64,000 bases of DNA from Misgurnus anguillicaudatus (lineage: Eukaryota; Chordata; Actinopteri; Cypriniformes; Cobitidae), in NCBI RefSeq assembly GCF_027580225.2, contig NW_027395277.1, forward strand, positions 186,001-250,000, written 5' to 3'. The notes beneath the pieces are model-generated. The model was given only the letters and a program-made list of their open reading frames with translations. It did no database searches and had not been told where the DNA came from. This document shows, piece by piece, positions 1-10,114 of the stretch. Each line of letters begins with the position of its first letter. The first letter of the stretch is position 1. A program made the position numbers and the translations under genes.

Positions 1-470
1 GGGGTCGTCTCACAAACTGCCTGTGGCCCTTGGACCCAAAAAGAACAATTTTACTCTCATCAGTCCACAAAATGTTCCTCCATTTCTCTTTAGGCCAGTT
101 GATGTGTTCTTTGGCAAATTGTAACCTCTTCTGCACATGCCTTTTTTTTAACAGAGGGTTTCTTGAAAATAGATTAGCTTCACACAGACGTCTTCTAACT
201 GTCACAGTACTTACAGGTAACTCCAGACTGTCTTTGATCATCCTGGAGGTGATCATTGGCTGAGCCTTTGCCATTCTGGTTATTCTTCTATCCATTTTGA
301 TGGTTGTCTTCCGTTTTCTTCCACGTCTCTCTGGTTTTGCTCTCCATTTTAAGGCATTGGAGATCATTTTAGCTGAACAGCCTATCATTTTTTGCACCTC
401 TTTATAGGTTTTCCCCTCTCCAATCAACTTTTTAATCAAAGTACGCTGTTCTTCACAAAATTGATGACCT
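1..470 (-). pseudogene. Tc1-like transposase, N-terminal part
   Basis: Read on the minus strand from about 470 to base 1, one frame stays open to the window edge. It has a helix-turn-helix DNA-binding region ([17 protein letters not shown], then [12 protein letters not shown]), a basic linker ([11 protein letters not shown]), and the start of the DDE catalytic domain with WTDESKI (first catalytic Asp) followed by [13 protein letters not shown]. No in-frame ATG lies where Tc1 transposases normally start. The leader runs straight into the EEQRTLIKK region, so a deletion seems to have removed the start codon. The rest of the protein is outside the window. Confidence 0.75.
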
Positions 471-711
471 CAGTGATTGAATGCCACACTGCTATTTTTT
501 TGAACACACCCCTTTCAACTAATTCAACTAATTGCCCAATTGCACAGCCTTAAGAGTGTGCATATCATGAATGCTGGGTCTCATTTGTTTTCTGAGAATC
601 TACTGAACCTACTGGTAACTTGTTTGCCACGTAGCAATAAAAAAATATACTAAAAACCTTGATTATTCTGGTTAGTCACATTGTACTGCTATTATTTTGA
701 ACAATACTGTA
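1..711 (-). mobile_element. Tc1/mariner-like DNA transposon, 5' part (cut by window start)
   Basis: The element reads on the minus strand. Its outer end lies at about 711, where the terminal sequence TACAGTATTGTTCAAAATAA begins beside a TA dinucleotide, the target of Tc1/mariner elements. The other end lies before base 1. The stretch between the terminal repeat and the transposase frame (about 470-711) is the non-coding leader of the element. Confidence 0.8.
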
Positions 712-1615
712 TAATCATCATAATCATTTTATAATCATTAGTTATCGATTTAATTATGTATTTGATTATTTAATATTATTTTATAATTATTAATTACATT
801 ATTATAATTTTTATTATTACTTTATTGTTTATTCATTAATTTATTCATTTTTTCATTCATTTATTCATTCATTGTATTTCTATATTCTATATGTCTCTTA
901 ATAATTTCATGGTGGTTCAGTCTTACATTTGTGAAGTTTTAAGAGCTGTTCTGTCTGTGTGTAAACAGAGATAGATAAAGAGAATGTTAATGGAAGCCCA
1001 AGGTCTAAAGGATGTTGCAGTTAAGCAATTTTGTATCATGAGATTTAGGCAAGTTTTGAACATTGAGACATAAGCAACTGAAACTAAACTGTCCATCAAT
1101 AAAACTCTGTTCTATTTTATCATCTGAACCTTCGTCTCACGCCTCTGTTTATGCTCTCCTCTAGCAACGACTGATCAACCTTTTATCAGACATATGCCTG
1201 TTAAACAAGTAAACTTATATTTTCTAACATGATCTGGTGTCCGGGGCTGGATCGTTTTTTAATTTAGTCTGTGGTGTGGAGACCTGATCCAACATGACAT
1301 AAATGTAACTTTCTACAAATGAATGCAACATTATCATCTACAGGATCCTCTATAAAAGTACATGACATTTTAGTCATTTAGACGGTCTATGTACCTAAGT
1401 ATATCATATTAGCTTTAGAAGTGATTTCAATTTACTGTTTTAACTTTTTAGTTGAAAGTTTAGTGTAATATATACAAATATAAAGTAGTAAGTTAAAATG
1501 GTTTGCACTGGCAATTTAATTATAACTTAAAGACAGCTAAAAAATATTTTACAATGTATGTAATAAAAATGTGCGCAATGAATTAATGTACTAAAGCAAC
1601 TAACAAAATTAAACA
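712..1615. other. AT-rich intergenic stretch
   Basis: Very AT-rich sequence with degenerate TTAAT/ATTTAT-type simple repeats around 720-900. I see no coding frame, RNA gene or clear transposon end here. Confidence 0.5.
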
Positions 1616-1619
1616 TTGC

Positions 1620-1897
1620 TACTCCTTTAAAAATGGGGAGGAGACCACAAGAAACTCTGAGTTTACAGGATAATACCTGCTCCTGACCAGGTTAGTTTCA
1701 CAGAGTAAGTTACTCCGGAGTAAGTTACTGTCGGACTCTGAGTATAACTTACCTCTCCTTTTGAAACAGGCTTAACTTACCGCGCTGTCTTATGTTTAAC
1801 CTACCTCTCATTTTGAAACAGAAAACTCAGAGTTTCCCTCATTTCAGGGTTAACATACTCAGAGTTGTCACTTAACCACCTTTCTGAAACGGGCCCC
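1620..1897. repeat. MITE-like repeat with CTCAGAG palindromes
   Basis: A compact GC-richer block in AT-rich surroundings. It contains several copies of AACTCTGAGTTT / ACTCAGAGTTT in both orientations and repeats of TAAGTTACT and TTGAAACAG. It ends in CTTTCTGAAACGGGCCCCTG, which resembles termini of common fish PIF/Harbinger-type MITEs. The opposite end is not clear, so the class is only a guess. Confidence 0.35.
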
Positions 1898-2167
1898 TGA
1901 TCAGTTCAGTAATGTTGTTGTTGCTGCATCATGCGTCTCTGTGTGGTTCTTTGAGTGTGCTTACCACATACAAAACATTACCTTATGTAGTAAACTAATG
2001 TTAAATAATGAACCTTATTGTGAATTGTTACCCAATTATTTGTTAATTATATTAAAATATGTAAATCACTTTTACAATTTATATAAGCTGCTTATACTAT
2101 TTATGTAACCTGTTTTTATTTATATTCCATTTAAACAGGTCTAACTAGCCGGCCTGAAAAATGCACA

Positions 2168-2330
2168 TTAAATGAAACTCGTTGAACTCACTTCAACATG
2201 TATTTTACAATCATTTAATCCCCAATGGGCAATACTGAAGTCACTGTTACAAACTGTACACCGTGCAAGATTGTCTGGCGTAAAATGTGTCTTATATTTT
2301 CGCTTTTTGGGCGCTTCTGTTTCTAGAGAA
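2168..2330 (-). pseudogene. Transposase-type zinc-finger exon fragment
   Basis: On the minus strand a short frame reads APKKRKYKTHFTPDNL, then CTVCNSDFSIAHWGLNDCKI with a following His. That is a C-x2-C...H...H finger of the kind at the N terminus of hAT-like or ZMYM-type transposases in fish. A splice acceptor (TTCTCTAG) precedes the reading near 2325. No downstream catalytic domain is visible and the frame stops after about 40 residues. It is a scrap of a transposase gene or a domesticated relative, not a working gene. Confidence 0.4.
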
Positions 2331-2339
2331 GAGATAAAA

Positions 2340-3040
2340 GCCCGCCCACATTGACAATTGATTGGTTGATTTACCGAAACAGGCCAATCAGGGCTGAGTT
2401 CAACCCGACAAAACGTTGCACAATGTTTATTAAACAGAAACGCTGATGCGTTAAACACTCTGTTGTGATGACGCAAGAGCTGCAATTACGGTAGCTGAGA
2501 GGCCATGCTTGGTGTTCTTTTTTAAATGTTTCTGCAGCCTGATGAAATCGTTATAAATATGTGTTTAATACTGTAAAATATGCTCAATGTTACAGTCACT
2601 GACCTCTTTAGTACCGCATGGTTTAAATACATGTTTCTGCTTATGGGACTGCAGTTCTGACACGCCCACCAAACAAGAGAAAACGTATCTCAAACCCTGT
2701 TGCACATCGGTGCACACCGTTTTCAGGAAACTGTAGCAAAACGTTGCAGACCGTTTTAAACGTGAACGTGCCCCTGGATGCTCTCTGTCTTACATCCGCT
2801 TAATGAGGCACACACAGACGCAAGAGCTGTGTCTGAAACCGCTCCCTATCCACTTTATACTCCACTATATCGGATGTCAGCCATTTTGTAGTGGTGTCCG
2901 AAACCTGAGTGAACATCTTCATTCCCTACATTCATTCACTATTTTTTACCCACAATGCTTTGTGATTTTGAGGGTACATTCCATAGATATGTATAAAGGC
3001 TAGATGTGTTACAGCAGAGTCTCTAATGTCATCATCTTAC
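2340..3040. other. Intergenic stretch without recognised gene
   Basis: Unique-looking sequence with short phrases such as CCGTTTTAAACGTGAACGTGCCCC at about 2750 that recall degraded DNA-transposon ends. I found no supported coding region or RNA gene. Confidence 0.4.
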
Positions 3041-3350
3041 CACGGGGAGCTCGCTCACTCATATCATTGAGTTTAATGGTGCAGGTACTTTTAAATGACC
3101 ATAACTTGCTCAATTTTCTACCAATTTTCAAACGGTTTGCTTTCTTACAAACGTTAACGTGCCTATAATTCCGGGGTGCTTTAACATGTTTCATGTTTTT
3201 TTTTTTTTTTTTTGTATAAGTATGCAGTGTCATAGGTACATATTTGACATTTATAACAAACCAAATCGTTTGAAAATTTGTAAAAAATTAAGTAATGGTC
3301 ATTTAAAAGTACCTGCACCGTTAAACTCAATGCTACGAGTGAGGGAGTAA
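3040..3350. repeat. Inverted-repeat (foldback) MITE
   Basis: The left arm (about 3064-3147) and right arm (about 3254-3334) are inverted copies. Both read GAGTTTAA(T/C)GGTGCAGGTAC then TTTTAAATGACCAT, and later TTTTCAAACG. A T-homopolymer lies between the arms. It has no coding content. The outer boundaries and target duplication are not certain. Confidence 0.6.
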
Positions 3351-3419
3351 TCACTTTTGATGACTACAAAAGTGTAGTAATCATGGCTTATAAATTATCA
3401 TTTTAATGTGTGATTCAGC

Positions 3420-4318
3420 TATGTAGTAATCATGTTTTGTAAATTTATTAACTTTACACAGTACAAAGGTGGAAAGGGTACAGTATAATAATCTAAATAA
3501 TAAAATGACACAAGCAATGTGTATGACAATATCCTCCTCTGCAAAAACACCAAAATCACATCACTGTAAGCGACGGCTGGCCTTCCACCTGCCAGTAGTA
3601 GCTGTGAGTCTGCTTTAATTTCATCGTTACACATGGCATTTTCAAGGAGCTACAGTCGGGACATTTATTTTCCATAAGTCCGAAGTGTGGGCTCTCAATC
3701 GGGTGCTCTTCCAGCAACACAGGTGAGCAGTTGTCCAAGACAAACTACACATCTACACATTAGATTGTCAAGGACAATCTACACACAGTAATTTTCACAT
3801 TCAGAATATTTTCAATACTTCACAGAAAATGAGTATGCTGATCAGGTAAGTAGTGGGCCAGTTATGGAAATAGGCTAAATCATGTCAGGTTATCAATTGC
3901 ATAACACTGTACACAATACTGTAATCTAAGGACACCCAAATAAATCACCTGTCTCAATTTACACTTTCATATTGTTTTATAAAAACAGTGAACACAAACT
4001 CAGTAATGGAATACCACTGGCCAATGAACCTTAAAGATAATTGACTGTACATGGTTTATAATAACCATACAGTAAATACCAGCGGCCGTCAGAACCAAGT
4101 TCTGTGGTTTCCATGAAAGCTATGTGTATGTTTAGGTAATTTATTCGTCATTTTGCATCACAGGGTTGCAAAACAGAAAAAAGAAATAACCTAGTCATGT
4201 CATACTACACACAAATAGCTGCTAACGTTAACATTCGATTTGCAAATGTTACAATACATGCAACCTGTTGCAAAACACCAGCTAGTAAACTTGGCAATTA
4301 TAGATCCAAATTATGATC
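3420..4318. other. Intergenic stretch without recognised gene
   Basis: No coding frame longer than chance and no complete terminal repeats are seen. It lies just upstream of the SAM-type gene fragment and may contain introns or flanks of that fragment. Confidence 0.35.
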
Positions 4319-4800
4319 AGCAGGTTGCCATGAAGTTGGTATGAGATGGTAAAGACCAGATAAAACGAGCCAAACGAGGAGAGGTTAATTGTTTACATGA
4401 TTATCCTGTAGGCCAGTCTGATGATACTTTGAAAGAGGAAAAACTCTTATCAGTAGAGGAACTAAAGAAGATGAGTCCGACATTTTCGCTTTCGAAAAAG
4501 ATTGTGGAAGTGGTGCCAATGGTCTCTGTGGTGCTGGAACGATGGCCTACCCTGTTTCTTCCTAATGGTGAAAATGTTATAGTCGTAGCCTTTTAATTCA
4601 TGTTATTGTTGTGATGTTTGCATGTGTTTGTTAAACTATTTTATAGCTGAAACTTGTTTTTTCTCTCTCATCAGATAGGTAATGAGTTCAAACGCATCAC
4701 CTCCTTGATACATTCAGATCATTGTTACACCAACATACACACCGCTTCTGAAGTTTTACAGAGCAAGACGGAAGATCTTCCTAACAAGCTTGATGAACAG
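4319..4800 (+). pseudogene. Fish SAM-domain-protein-like gene fragment (two exons)
   Basis: The first block (about 4319-4574) reads QQVAMKLV, a TGA stop, then DGKDQIKRAKRGEVNCLHDY, GQSDDTLKEEKLLSVEELKK and VSVVLERWPTLFLPNG. A second block after an acceptor TCATCAG (about 4674) reads IGNEFKRIT, and later EVLQSKTEDLPNKLDEQ. The order and wording (RRARRGEVN..., E.L..WPALF, EF.RIT) match a large uncharacterised fish family often named SAM domain-containing protein 3-like. That identification is from memory. The in-frame stop, short exons and missing rest make it a pseudogene. A second copy lies at 62780-63260. Confidence 0.5.
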
Positions 4801-4841
4801 GAAACATGTAAGATGGTAGAGTCAGAATTCGGCATAAACAG

Positions 4842-5386
4842 AACGTTACATTTATATAGCGCTTTTCTCAGTGCTCAAAGCACTTTACATATGAATGGGG
4901 GAATCTCCTCAACCACCACCAATGTGCAGCATCCACCTGGATGATGCGACGGCATCCATATTGCACCAGAATGCCCACCACACACCAGCTTATTAGTGGA
5001 GAGGAGACAGAGTGATATAGCCAATTAGTATGAGGGATGATTAGTAGGCCAATGGGCAAGTTTGGCCAGGATGCCGGGGCACACCCCTACTCTTTTTCAA
5101 AGGACATCCTGGGATTTTTAATGACCACAGAGAGTCAGGACCTCGGTTTAACGTCTCATCCGAAGGACGGTGCTTTTTTGACAGTATCGTGTCCCTGTCA
5201 CTATACTGGGGTGTTAGGACCCACACAGACCACAGGGTGAGCACCCCCTGCTGGTCTCACTAACACCTCTACCAGCAACAACCTGGTTTTCCCAGGTGGT
5301 CTCCCATCCAAATACTGACCAGGCTCAGCCCTGCTTAGCTTCAGTGGGCAAGCTGTCTTGGGCTACAGGGAGATATGGCCTTGTTA
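4842..5386 (-). mobile_element. 5S-rRNA-derived SINE (SINE3 type)
   Basis: Read on the minus strand, the head (5386 to about 5263) is a decayed 5S rRNA. It contains GAAGCTAAGCAGGGCTGAGC (internal A-box region) and TTTGGATGGGAGACCACCTG (C-box region), the type 1 RNA polymerase III promoter. A long body of about 400 bp follows and ends in CGCTATATAAATGTAACG at about 4842. The 5S head fused to a LINE-like tail is the hallmark of SINE3-class elements, mobilised in trans by a LINE. It is inserted just downstream of the SAM-type pseudogene fragment. Confidence 0.8.
5263..5386 (-). promoter_or_regulatory. 5S-type internal Pol III promoter in SINE head
   Basis: Sequence corresponding to the A-box/intermediate element/C-box block of 5S rRNA (AAGCTAAGCAGGGC...TGGATGGGAGACC). 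In this family it drives transcription of the SINE. Several mismatches to 5S rRNA exist, so present-day activity is doubtful. Confidence 0.5.
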
Positions 5387-5399
5387 CCACTGTGCAGGC

Positions 5400-7272
5400 T
5401 ACTGGTGGTGGTGTAATGGTGGATATGTGTGTTCCCACTAGGACTTATTTATCATATAACAACGACAAACCTTGGTTTACTGCTAAACTCAGACAGCTTC
5501 GCCAGGCCAAAGATTATGCCTACAGGAACGGGGACAAAGCCTTGTACAAACAGGCCAAGTACACACTAAATAAGGAGATCAGTAAAGCAAAGAGAAACTA
5601 CGGTAAAAAGCTAGAACACAAACTTTCAGCCACTGACCCAGCATCAGTTTGGACAGGCCTGAAAACCATCATAAGCTACAAGACCCCATCTCCCAGCACT
5701 GTAGAAAACCAACATTTGGCCAATGAGCTGAATACATTTTACTGCAGGTTTGAAAAGCCTGGTCTTACACCCCACACTCGCTCTGGCCATCTCAACACAC
5801 AGCCATCAACACCCCCCTCCCTTCCCTCTCCCCTCCTGCACCTCAGCCTGCACTTCAGATCAGTGAGAGGGATGTATGCAGTGTCTTCAGGAAACAGAAG
5901 ATAAGGAAAGCCAAAGGCCCAGACGGTGTTTCACTAGCCTGTCTCAAAGCCTGTGCTGGCCAGCTGTCATCCATCTTCACACTGATCTTCAACAGATCAC
6001 TGGAGCTGTGTGAAGTCCCCTCCTGCTTCAAATGCTCCAATGTCATCACTGTACCCAAGAAACCAAAAATCACTGGACTAAATGACTACAGACCTGTTGC
6101 TCTGACATCTGTGGTTATGAAGTCATTTGAGAGACTGGTGCTGGCCTACCTGAAGGACATCACTGGACCCCCTGCAGTTTGCTTATTGAGCAAACAGATC
6201 TGTGCATGATGCAGTCAATATGGGTCTGCATTATATCCTACAACATCTGGACAAACCAGGGACATATGCCAGGATCCTGTTTGTGGACTTCAGTTCGGCC
6301 TTTAACACTATTATCCCGGATACCCTCCTGAATAAACTGACCCAGCTTTCTGTACCCACCTCCATCTGTCAGTGGATTACCAGCTTCCTGACAGACAGGC
6401 AGCAGCTAGTGATGCTGGGAAAACTCACATCTAGGACCCTCACCATCAGCACTGGAGATCCTCAGGGCTGTGTTCTCTCCCCACTGCTCTTCTCCCTCTA
6501 CACAAATGACTGCACCTCTAAACACCCCTCTGTCAAGCTCCTGAAGTTTGCAGACGACACCACAATCATCGGTCTCATCCGGGACAGAGAAGAGTCTGCT
6601 TATAGACTGGAGGTTGGCTGTTTGGTGCAGTCTTAACAATCTGAAGCTGAACACGCTCAAAACAGTAGAGATTATAGTGGACTTTAGGAGAAACCCCCCT
6701 GCACTCCCGCCACCCAGCATTATGAACAGCACTGTGGAGGCAGTGGAGTCATTCAGGTTCCTGGGCACCATCATCTCTCAGGACCTGAAGTGGGACAATC
6801 ACATTGACTCCACTGTGAAAAAGGCTCAGCAGAGAAGTTCAACCTGCCACAGGCGCTGCTGACACAGTTTTACTCAGTTTTGCTGTTATCGAGTCAGTTC
6901 AGTGCACTTCTATAACTGTTTGGTTTGGGTCAGCCAGCAAATCAGATATTAGAAGACTGCAACGGATTGTCAGGACAGCTGAAAGGATTATTGGTGTGCA
7001 CCTGCCCAACCTTCAGGACTTGTACAATGCCAGAGTGAAGAAACGGGCAGGTAACATCATCACAGACCCCTCTCACCCCGGACATAACCTTTTTGCACTT
7101 CTGCCCTCAGGCAGACGTTACAGATCGTTGCATTGTGCACTAAAACATGTAGGCATAAGAAGAGTTTTTTCCCCAACGCTATCTCCAGCTTCAACTGTTA
7201 AACATAGCAATTACCCCTGTTTAGTATTCACTTTACTGCTGAGAGTAAAAACTGGTTCTGTGTGTGTGTATA

Positions 7273-7306
<34 letters not shown>

Positions 7307-7570
7307 TATTCATCCTGCTGTATATACAATACAAATCTCTATGTCTTCTGATCCAAATGTATACCACATTGGTATTATTATTTATTTTATTTCACTTACT
7401 TATTTGTTATTACTTACTTTCTTAGTTTTACTTTTAAAATGTTCCTTCTGTTCTCATTTGATATGTATGTATGTATGTACCAAGAGCTCCTGAAAACCAC
7501 AACAAATTCCTTGTGGGCTTGTGCACACCTGGCAAATAAAACTCATTCTGATTCTGATTCTGATGTGTGG
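5400..7570 (+). mobile_element. L2-clade non-LTR retrotransposon (LINE), 5'-truncated
   Basis: Coding remains run from about 5420 to 7160. They are followed by a 3' tail ending ACCTGGCAAATAAAACTC and then ATTCTG repeats (7545-7563), the short tandem 3' end typical of L2/CR1-like LINEs. The apurinic endonuclease domain is missing, so the copy is 5'-truncated, as expected from incomplete target-primed reverse transcription. A (TA)n run at 7276-7304 lies in the 3' part. Confidence 0.8.
5420..7160 (+). pseudogene. L2-like LINE reverse transcriptase (frameshifted)
   Basis: The linker region reads PWFTAKLRQLRQAKDYAYR and similar. The RT palm and fingers follow: KAKGPDGVSLACLK (about 5905), VITVPKKPKITGLNDYRPVA (about 6050), ARILFVDFSSAFNTI with the first catalytic Asp (about 6270), STGDPQGCVLSPLLFSLYTN (about 6450), and the catalytic FADDT box (about 6550). 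The thumb and C-terminal region, LPNLQDLYNARVKKRA and FALLPSGRRYRS, lies at 7000-7130. The frame changes at about 5880, 6190, 6635 and 6990, and stops interrupt it, so no complete protein is made. Confidence 0.8.
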
Positions 7571-7574
7571 TTTC

Positions 7575-7969
7575 ATTTTAAAGATCATGGTGCGATGAGT
7601 AAAGGTCTCATTTCTATAAGTCTAATGGATCAAGGTTTTAGAACTTAGAATAGAAGATGCATTTCTTGTAGAGGTGGGGTTTTACCAGGATACTTCTGGC
7701 TAGTTTGACCAGGTGCTCTTAAGTATCACTTGCCACAGGTCAAACTGGATCTTGACCAGGTGTTCTTTAAGGTCACTTGGAGCAGGTCAAACTGGATTTT
7801 TGTAGTATTACGATGTCTTTGTCTCAAGCTGTGTATAAAAGGTGGCCTGGCAAAATATTCTGGGAGGCATTCTGTAACCAGAAGCTCCCACACTCTGTGT
7901 GTATTCAAACCTTATGGAAGCATCTGTATTCAGACTTCGCGCACTGCTGTGTGTCGCTTTAATTGCCAG
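7575..7969 (+). promoter_or_regulatory. TATA promoter plus repeat-built first exon, copy A
   Basis: Copy A of a module repeated at 34616-35145. It starts AGATCATGGTGCGATGAGTA. Two tandem 47-bp units (7707-7753 and 7754 on) each contain GACCAGGTG...CAGGTCAAACTGGA, in which GTTTGACC and GGTCAAAC are inverted. A TATAAAAG box lies at 7834-7841. The presumed exon contains one 53-bp unit (TCTGTAACCAGAAGCTCCCA...TTCAAACCTTATG) and a partial second. It ends in CAG|GTATGAT at 7969, a good splice donor. No credible protein is encoded. It could be the LTR or promoter of an unrecognised retroelement, or the start of a non-coding transcript. Confidence 0.5.
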
Positions 7970-8084
7970 GTATGATTTGACTTTGTGATTTTTATTTTAT
8001 TTTCTATTGTTATTTGAGATATGAATGTTGCTGTTTTGATTAATGAATTTGAAAACTAAATGATTGATTTAAGTGTAACCTGTA

Positions 8085-8702
8085 CCAGTTTGCATCTTCA
8101 TATCTCCTCTCTACTCCGAATGCCATTTATCATGGTTCACTAAGATTTATAGCAAATTGTAAATCTTCAACCCATTATTGTGTTTTATATAACATAGGGG
8201 GTTAGCCTTCTCTCTCTGGTAGGAGAAAAATGCATTGGTACCATAACCATCTATAAAACCATCTTGGAATTAATACCTCCATATCTCAGCACTATTGTGC
8301 AACAGAAAACTGTGGACAATTACTTTTTTTTGGGTTCTTCAAATTATCACAGTGTTTCTGTTCCTGTAGTTAGAACTGAAAGGGGTAATAAGGATTTTAC
8401 ATAAGCAGCCTCATTGGACTGGAATCATCTTCAGTCGAAAGTGAAGTTACAAAATCTGTTGTCTGTGGCTCAATTTAAGGAAGTTATATGGCACATAAAA
8501 TCTGACTCAGTGAAATATAAATGTTTTAATTGTTAACAGTCTGTGTATTTTAGGTGCTTTTTGTCTGCGTTGTTTGAGTCTGTGATAAAACTAGTTGGAT
8601 TGCTGCCCGTTTTGGCCAGGTCACTCCTGTGAAACAGATTTTTAATCTCAGCGAGTCTATCTGAATAAAAGTAAAATAAAATAAAATAGAATAAAATAAA
8701 TC
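8085..8702 (+). mobile_element. LINE 3'-end fragment with A-rich tail
   Basis: The fragment encodes the C-terminal (thumb) part of a non-LTR reverse transcriptase. It includes SVYHGSLRFIANCKSSTH, VLYN, WPSLSGRRKMHWY and IPPYLS in broken frames, and ends in CTGAATAAAAGTAAAATAAAATAAAA. The dispersed stops show it is dead. It is probably an L2/Rex-type LINE different from the one at 5400-7570. Confidence 0.6.
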
Positions 8703-8820
8703 AATAAGCCCCGCGAAGCAGTGATGTTACAATGCGTTATATAACAACTAATTGGATTTTAGGCACTCTGCTTCGCCTAATGCACTGTAACCCAGTGCTT
8801 CTTGGGGTTTATTGATTTTA
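8702..8820. repeat. Palindromic MITE, GCGAAGCAGTG family
   Basis: Inverted arms AATAAGCCCCGCGAAGCAGTG and CAGTGCTTCTTGGGGTTTATT surround a short core that also has internal inverted repeats. A close relative lies at 19360-19478, so this is a family able to form hairpins. Confidence 0.6.
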
Positions 8821-9239
8821 TAATATTATATATTTATTATAATATTATATTCACTACAGTAAATACTACAGTATAGCTGTGTAGTAATTTACTGTAATAA
8901 ACAAAAGTTTAGGCTACTATACTGCCCTACAAAGGCTAAGTGCAGTAACTACGCAAATACTGAAACCGAGAAAAATGCCCTTAAAGTTTTTTACACCAGC
9001 TAGTCAAACATGTTACTGCAATTTTGGCACACATGTTTCTCTGAAATGGGACAAAATTGAACCAGGAGACTTTGTCACAAAACACAACAGATCTCACAAA
9101 GCCCATTTTAACCCTTAACTCAATTTTGACCAAATGTGTAGTTACTGCGCTTTGGCTTGTAGGGCAGTATAGTATTTTTTTCATTTGGGAGGAATGACAA
9201 TTGACAAATCACAGACGATCATTGCACAACAATGTATCA

Positions 9240-9301
9240 GGGTGTTTATATATAAGCAGTGTTCAGTTACTCTTTGACAGATGAGAAGAGTTTTGATGAA
9301 G
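9240..9301 (+). promoter_or_regulatory. Promoter and non-coding first exon of actinoporin-like gene 1
   Basis: A TATATAAG box at 9247-9254 is followed by a short exon ending AGTTTTGATGAAG|GTGAGTGAA with the splice donor at 9302. The same exon end and donor recur at 29600 and 48099 upstream of the other two gene copies. This supports a shared 5' untranslated exon about 10 kb upstream of the coding exons. The link by splicing is inferred, not shown. Confidence 0.6.
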
Positions 9302-10106
9302 GTGAGTGAATTTGACTTACTCTGAAAGCTTTTTATTTAATACATTTAGACAGGACTTAATAACATTAATATTAACATACTATGATTTGGACATAAACAT
9401 TCTAATTTAAAATAATATTGCATAATGTATATAAAAAAGGTAACTAACAGCATTTAAATATTCTATAAAAGAATGTCTTTTCTGCGCTTAATTTATCTGT
9501 TAAATTGACGAAATGATCAAACACTCTGTAGAGCAACAGATATGCCCAAACTATAACATAAAATATTATATAATGTACAGACATGAAAACCCAACGTAAT
9601 CTCATGCGTACTAGGCTTGCTAGACTGTGGGGCAGTCAGGATTTTGGGGTGGGCAGCCATTTCTTGACTAAAATGATTCATACACTAAAATTATTTTATT
9701 TTCCATTGTTTCCATTGTAGGGCCATTATAATAATAAAGGGCCATTCATAAGTTCTTTTGCACGTTCATACTGTATAGGAAATTTAGAATTTTAATAAAG
9801 CATTTTCTTCATTTAAAAATAAATGCCTTTTTTATGTTATATGTGATACATTTTCATTCCTTCCTGACTCTATCATACAGCGGCGTCGCCCAGTAGACCC
9901 AGTAAACTGGGGCACGTGCCACATTATAAATCTTTTGTGTAAATCTAAAGTTTAATTGTATGCAGTTAACTAGTGTATTCATTTACTAAGGTATTCGGAT
10001 CTACAGTATATGCAATGTAGTTACCTAATTCACGGTTGTAAAAGCGACGCAGCAGTCTGCAAGTGTATGTCTTGCAGATCCACAGCTCCTGATTCACTGT
10101 TTGTCT
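9302..10106 (+). other. First intron of gene 1, proximal part
   Basis: Non-coding, AT-rich, beginning with the GTGAGTGAATTTGA donor. Around 10060-10114 the sequence (GTATGTCTTGCAGATC...CACAGCTCCTGATTCACTGT) is shared with about 31035-31080 and 58225-58275 in units 2 and 3. This confirms that the introns are paralogous. Nothing else is recognised. Confidence 0.5.
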
Positions 10107-10114
10107 CTGATAAC

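Noticed and set aside
5263..5386. 5S rRNA gene
   Set aside because: The match to 5S rRNA has many substitutions, lacks the usual T-run terminator, and continues into a 400-bp SINE body; it is the head of a SINE, not an rRNA gene.
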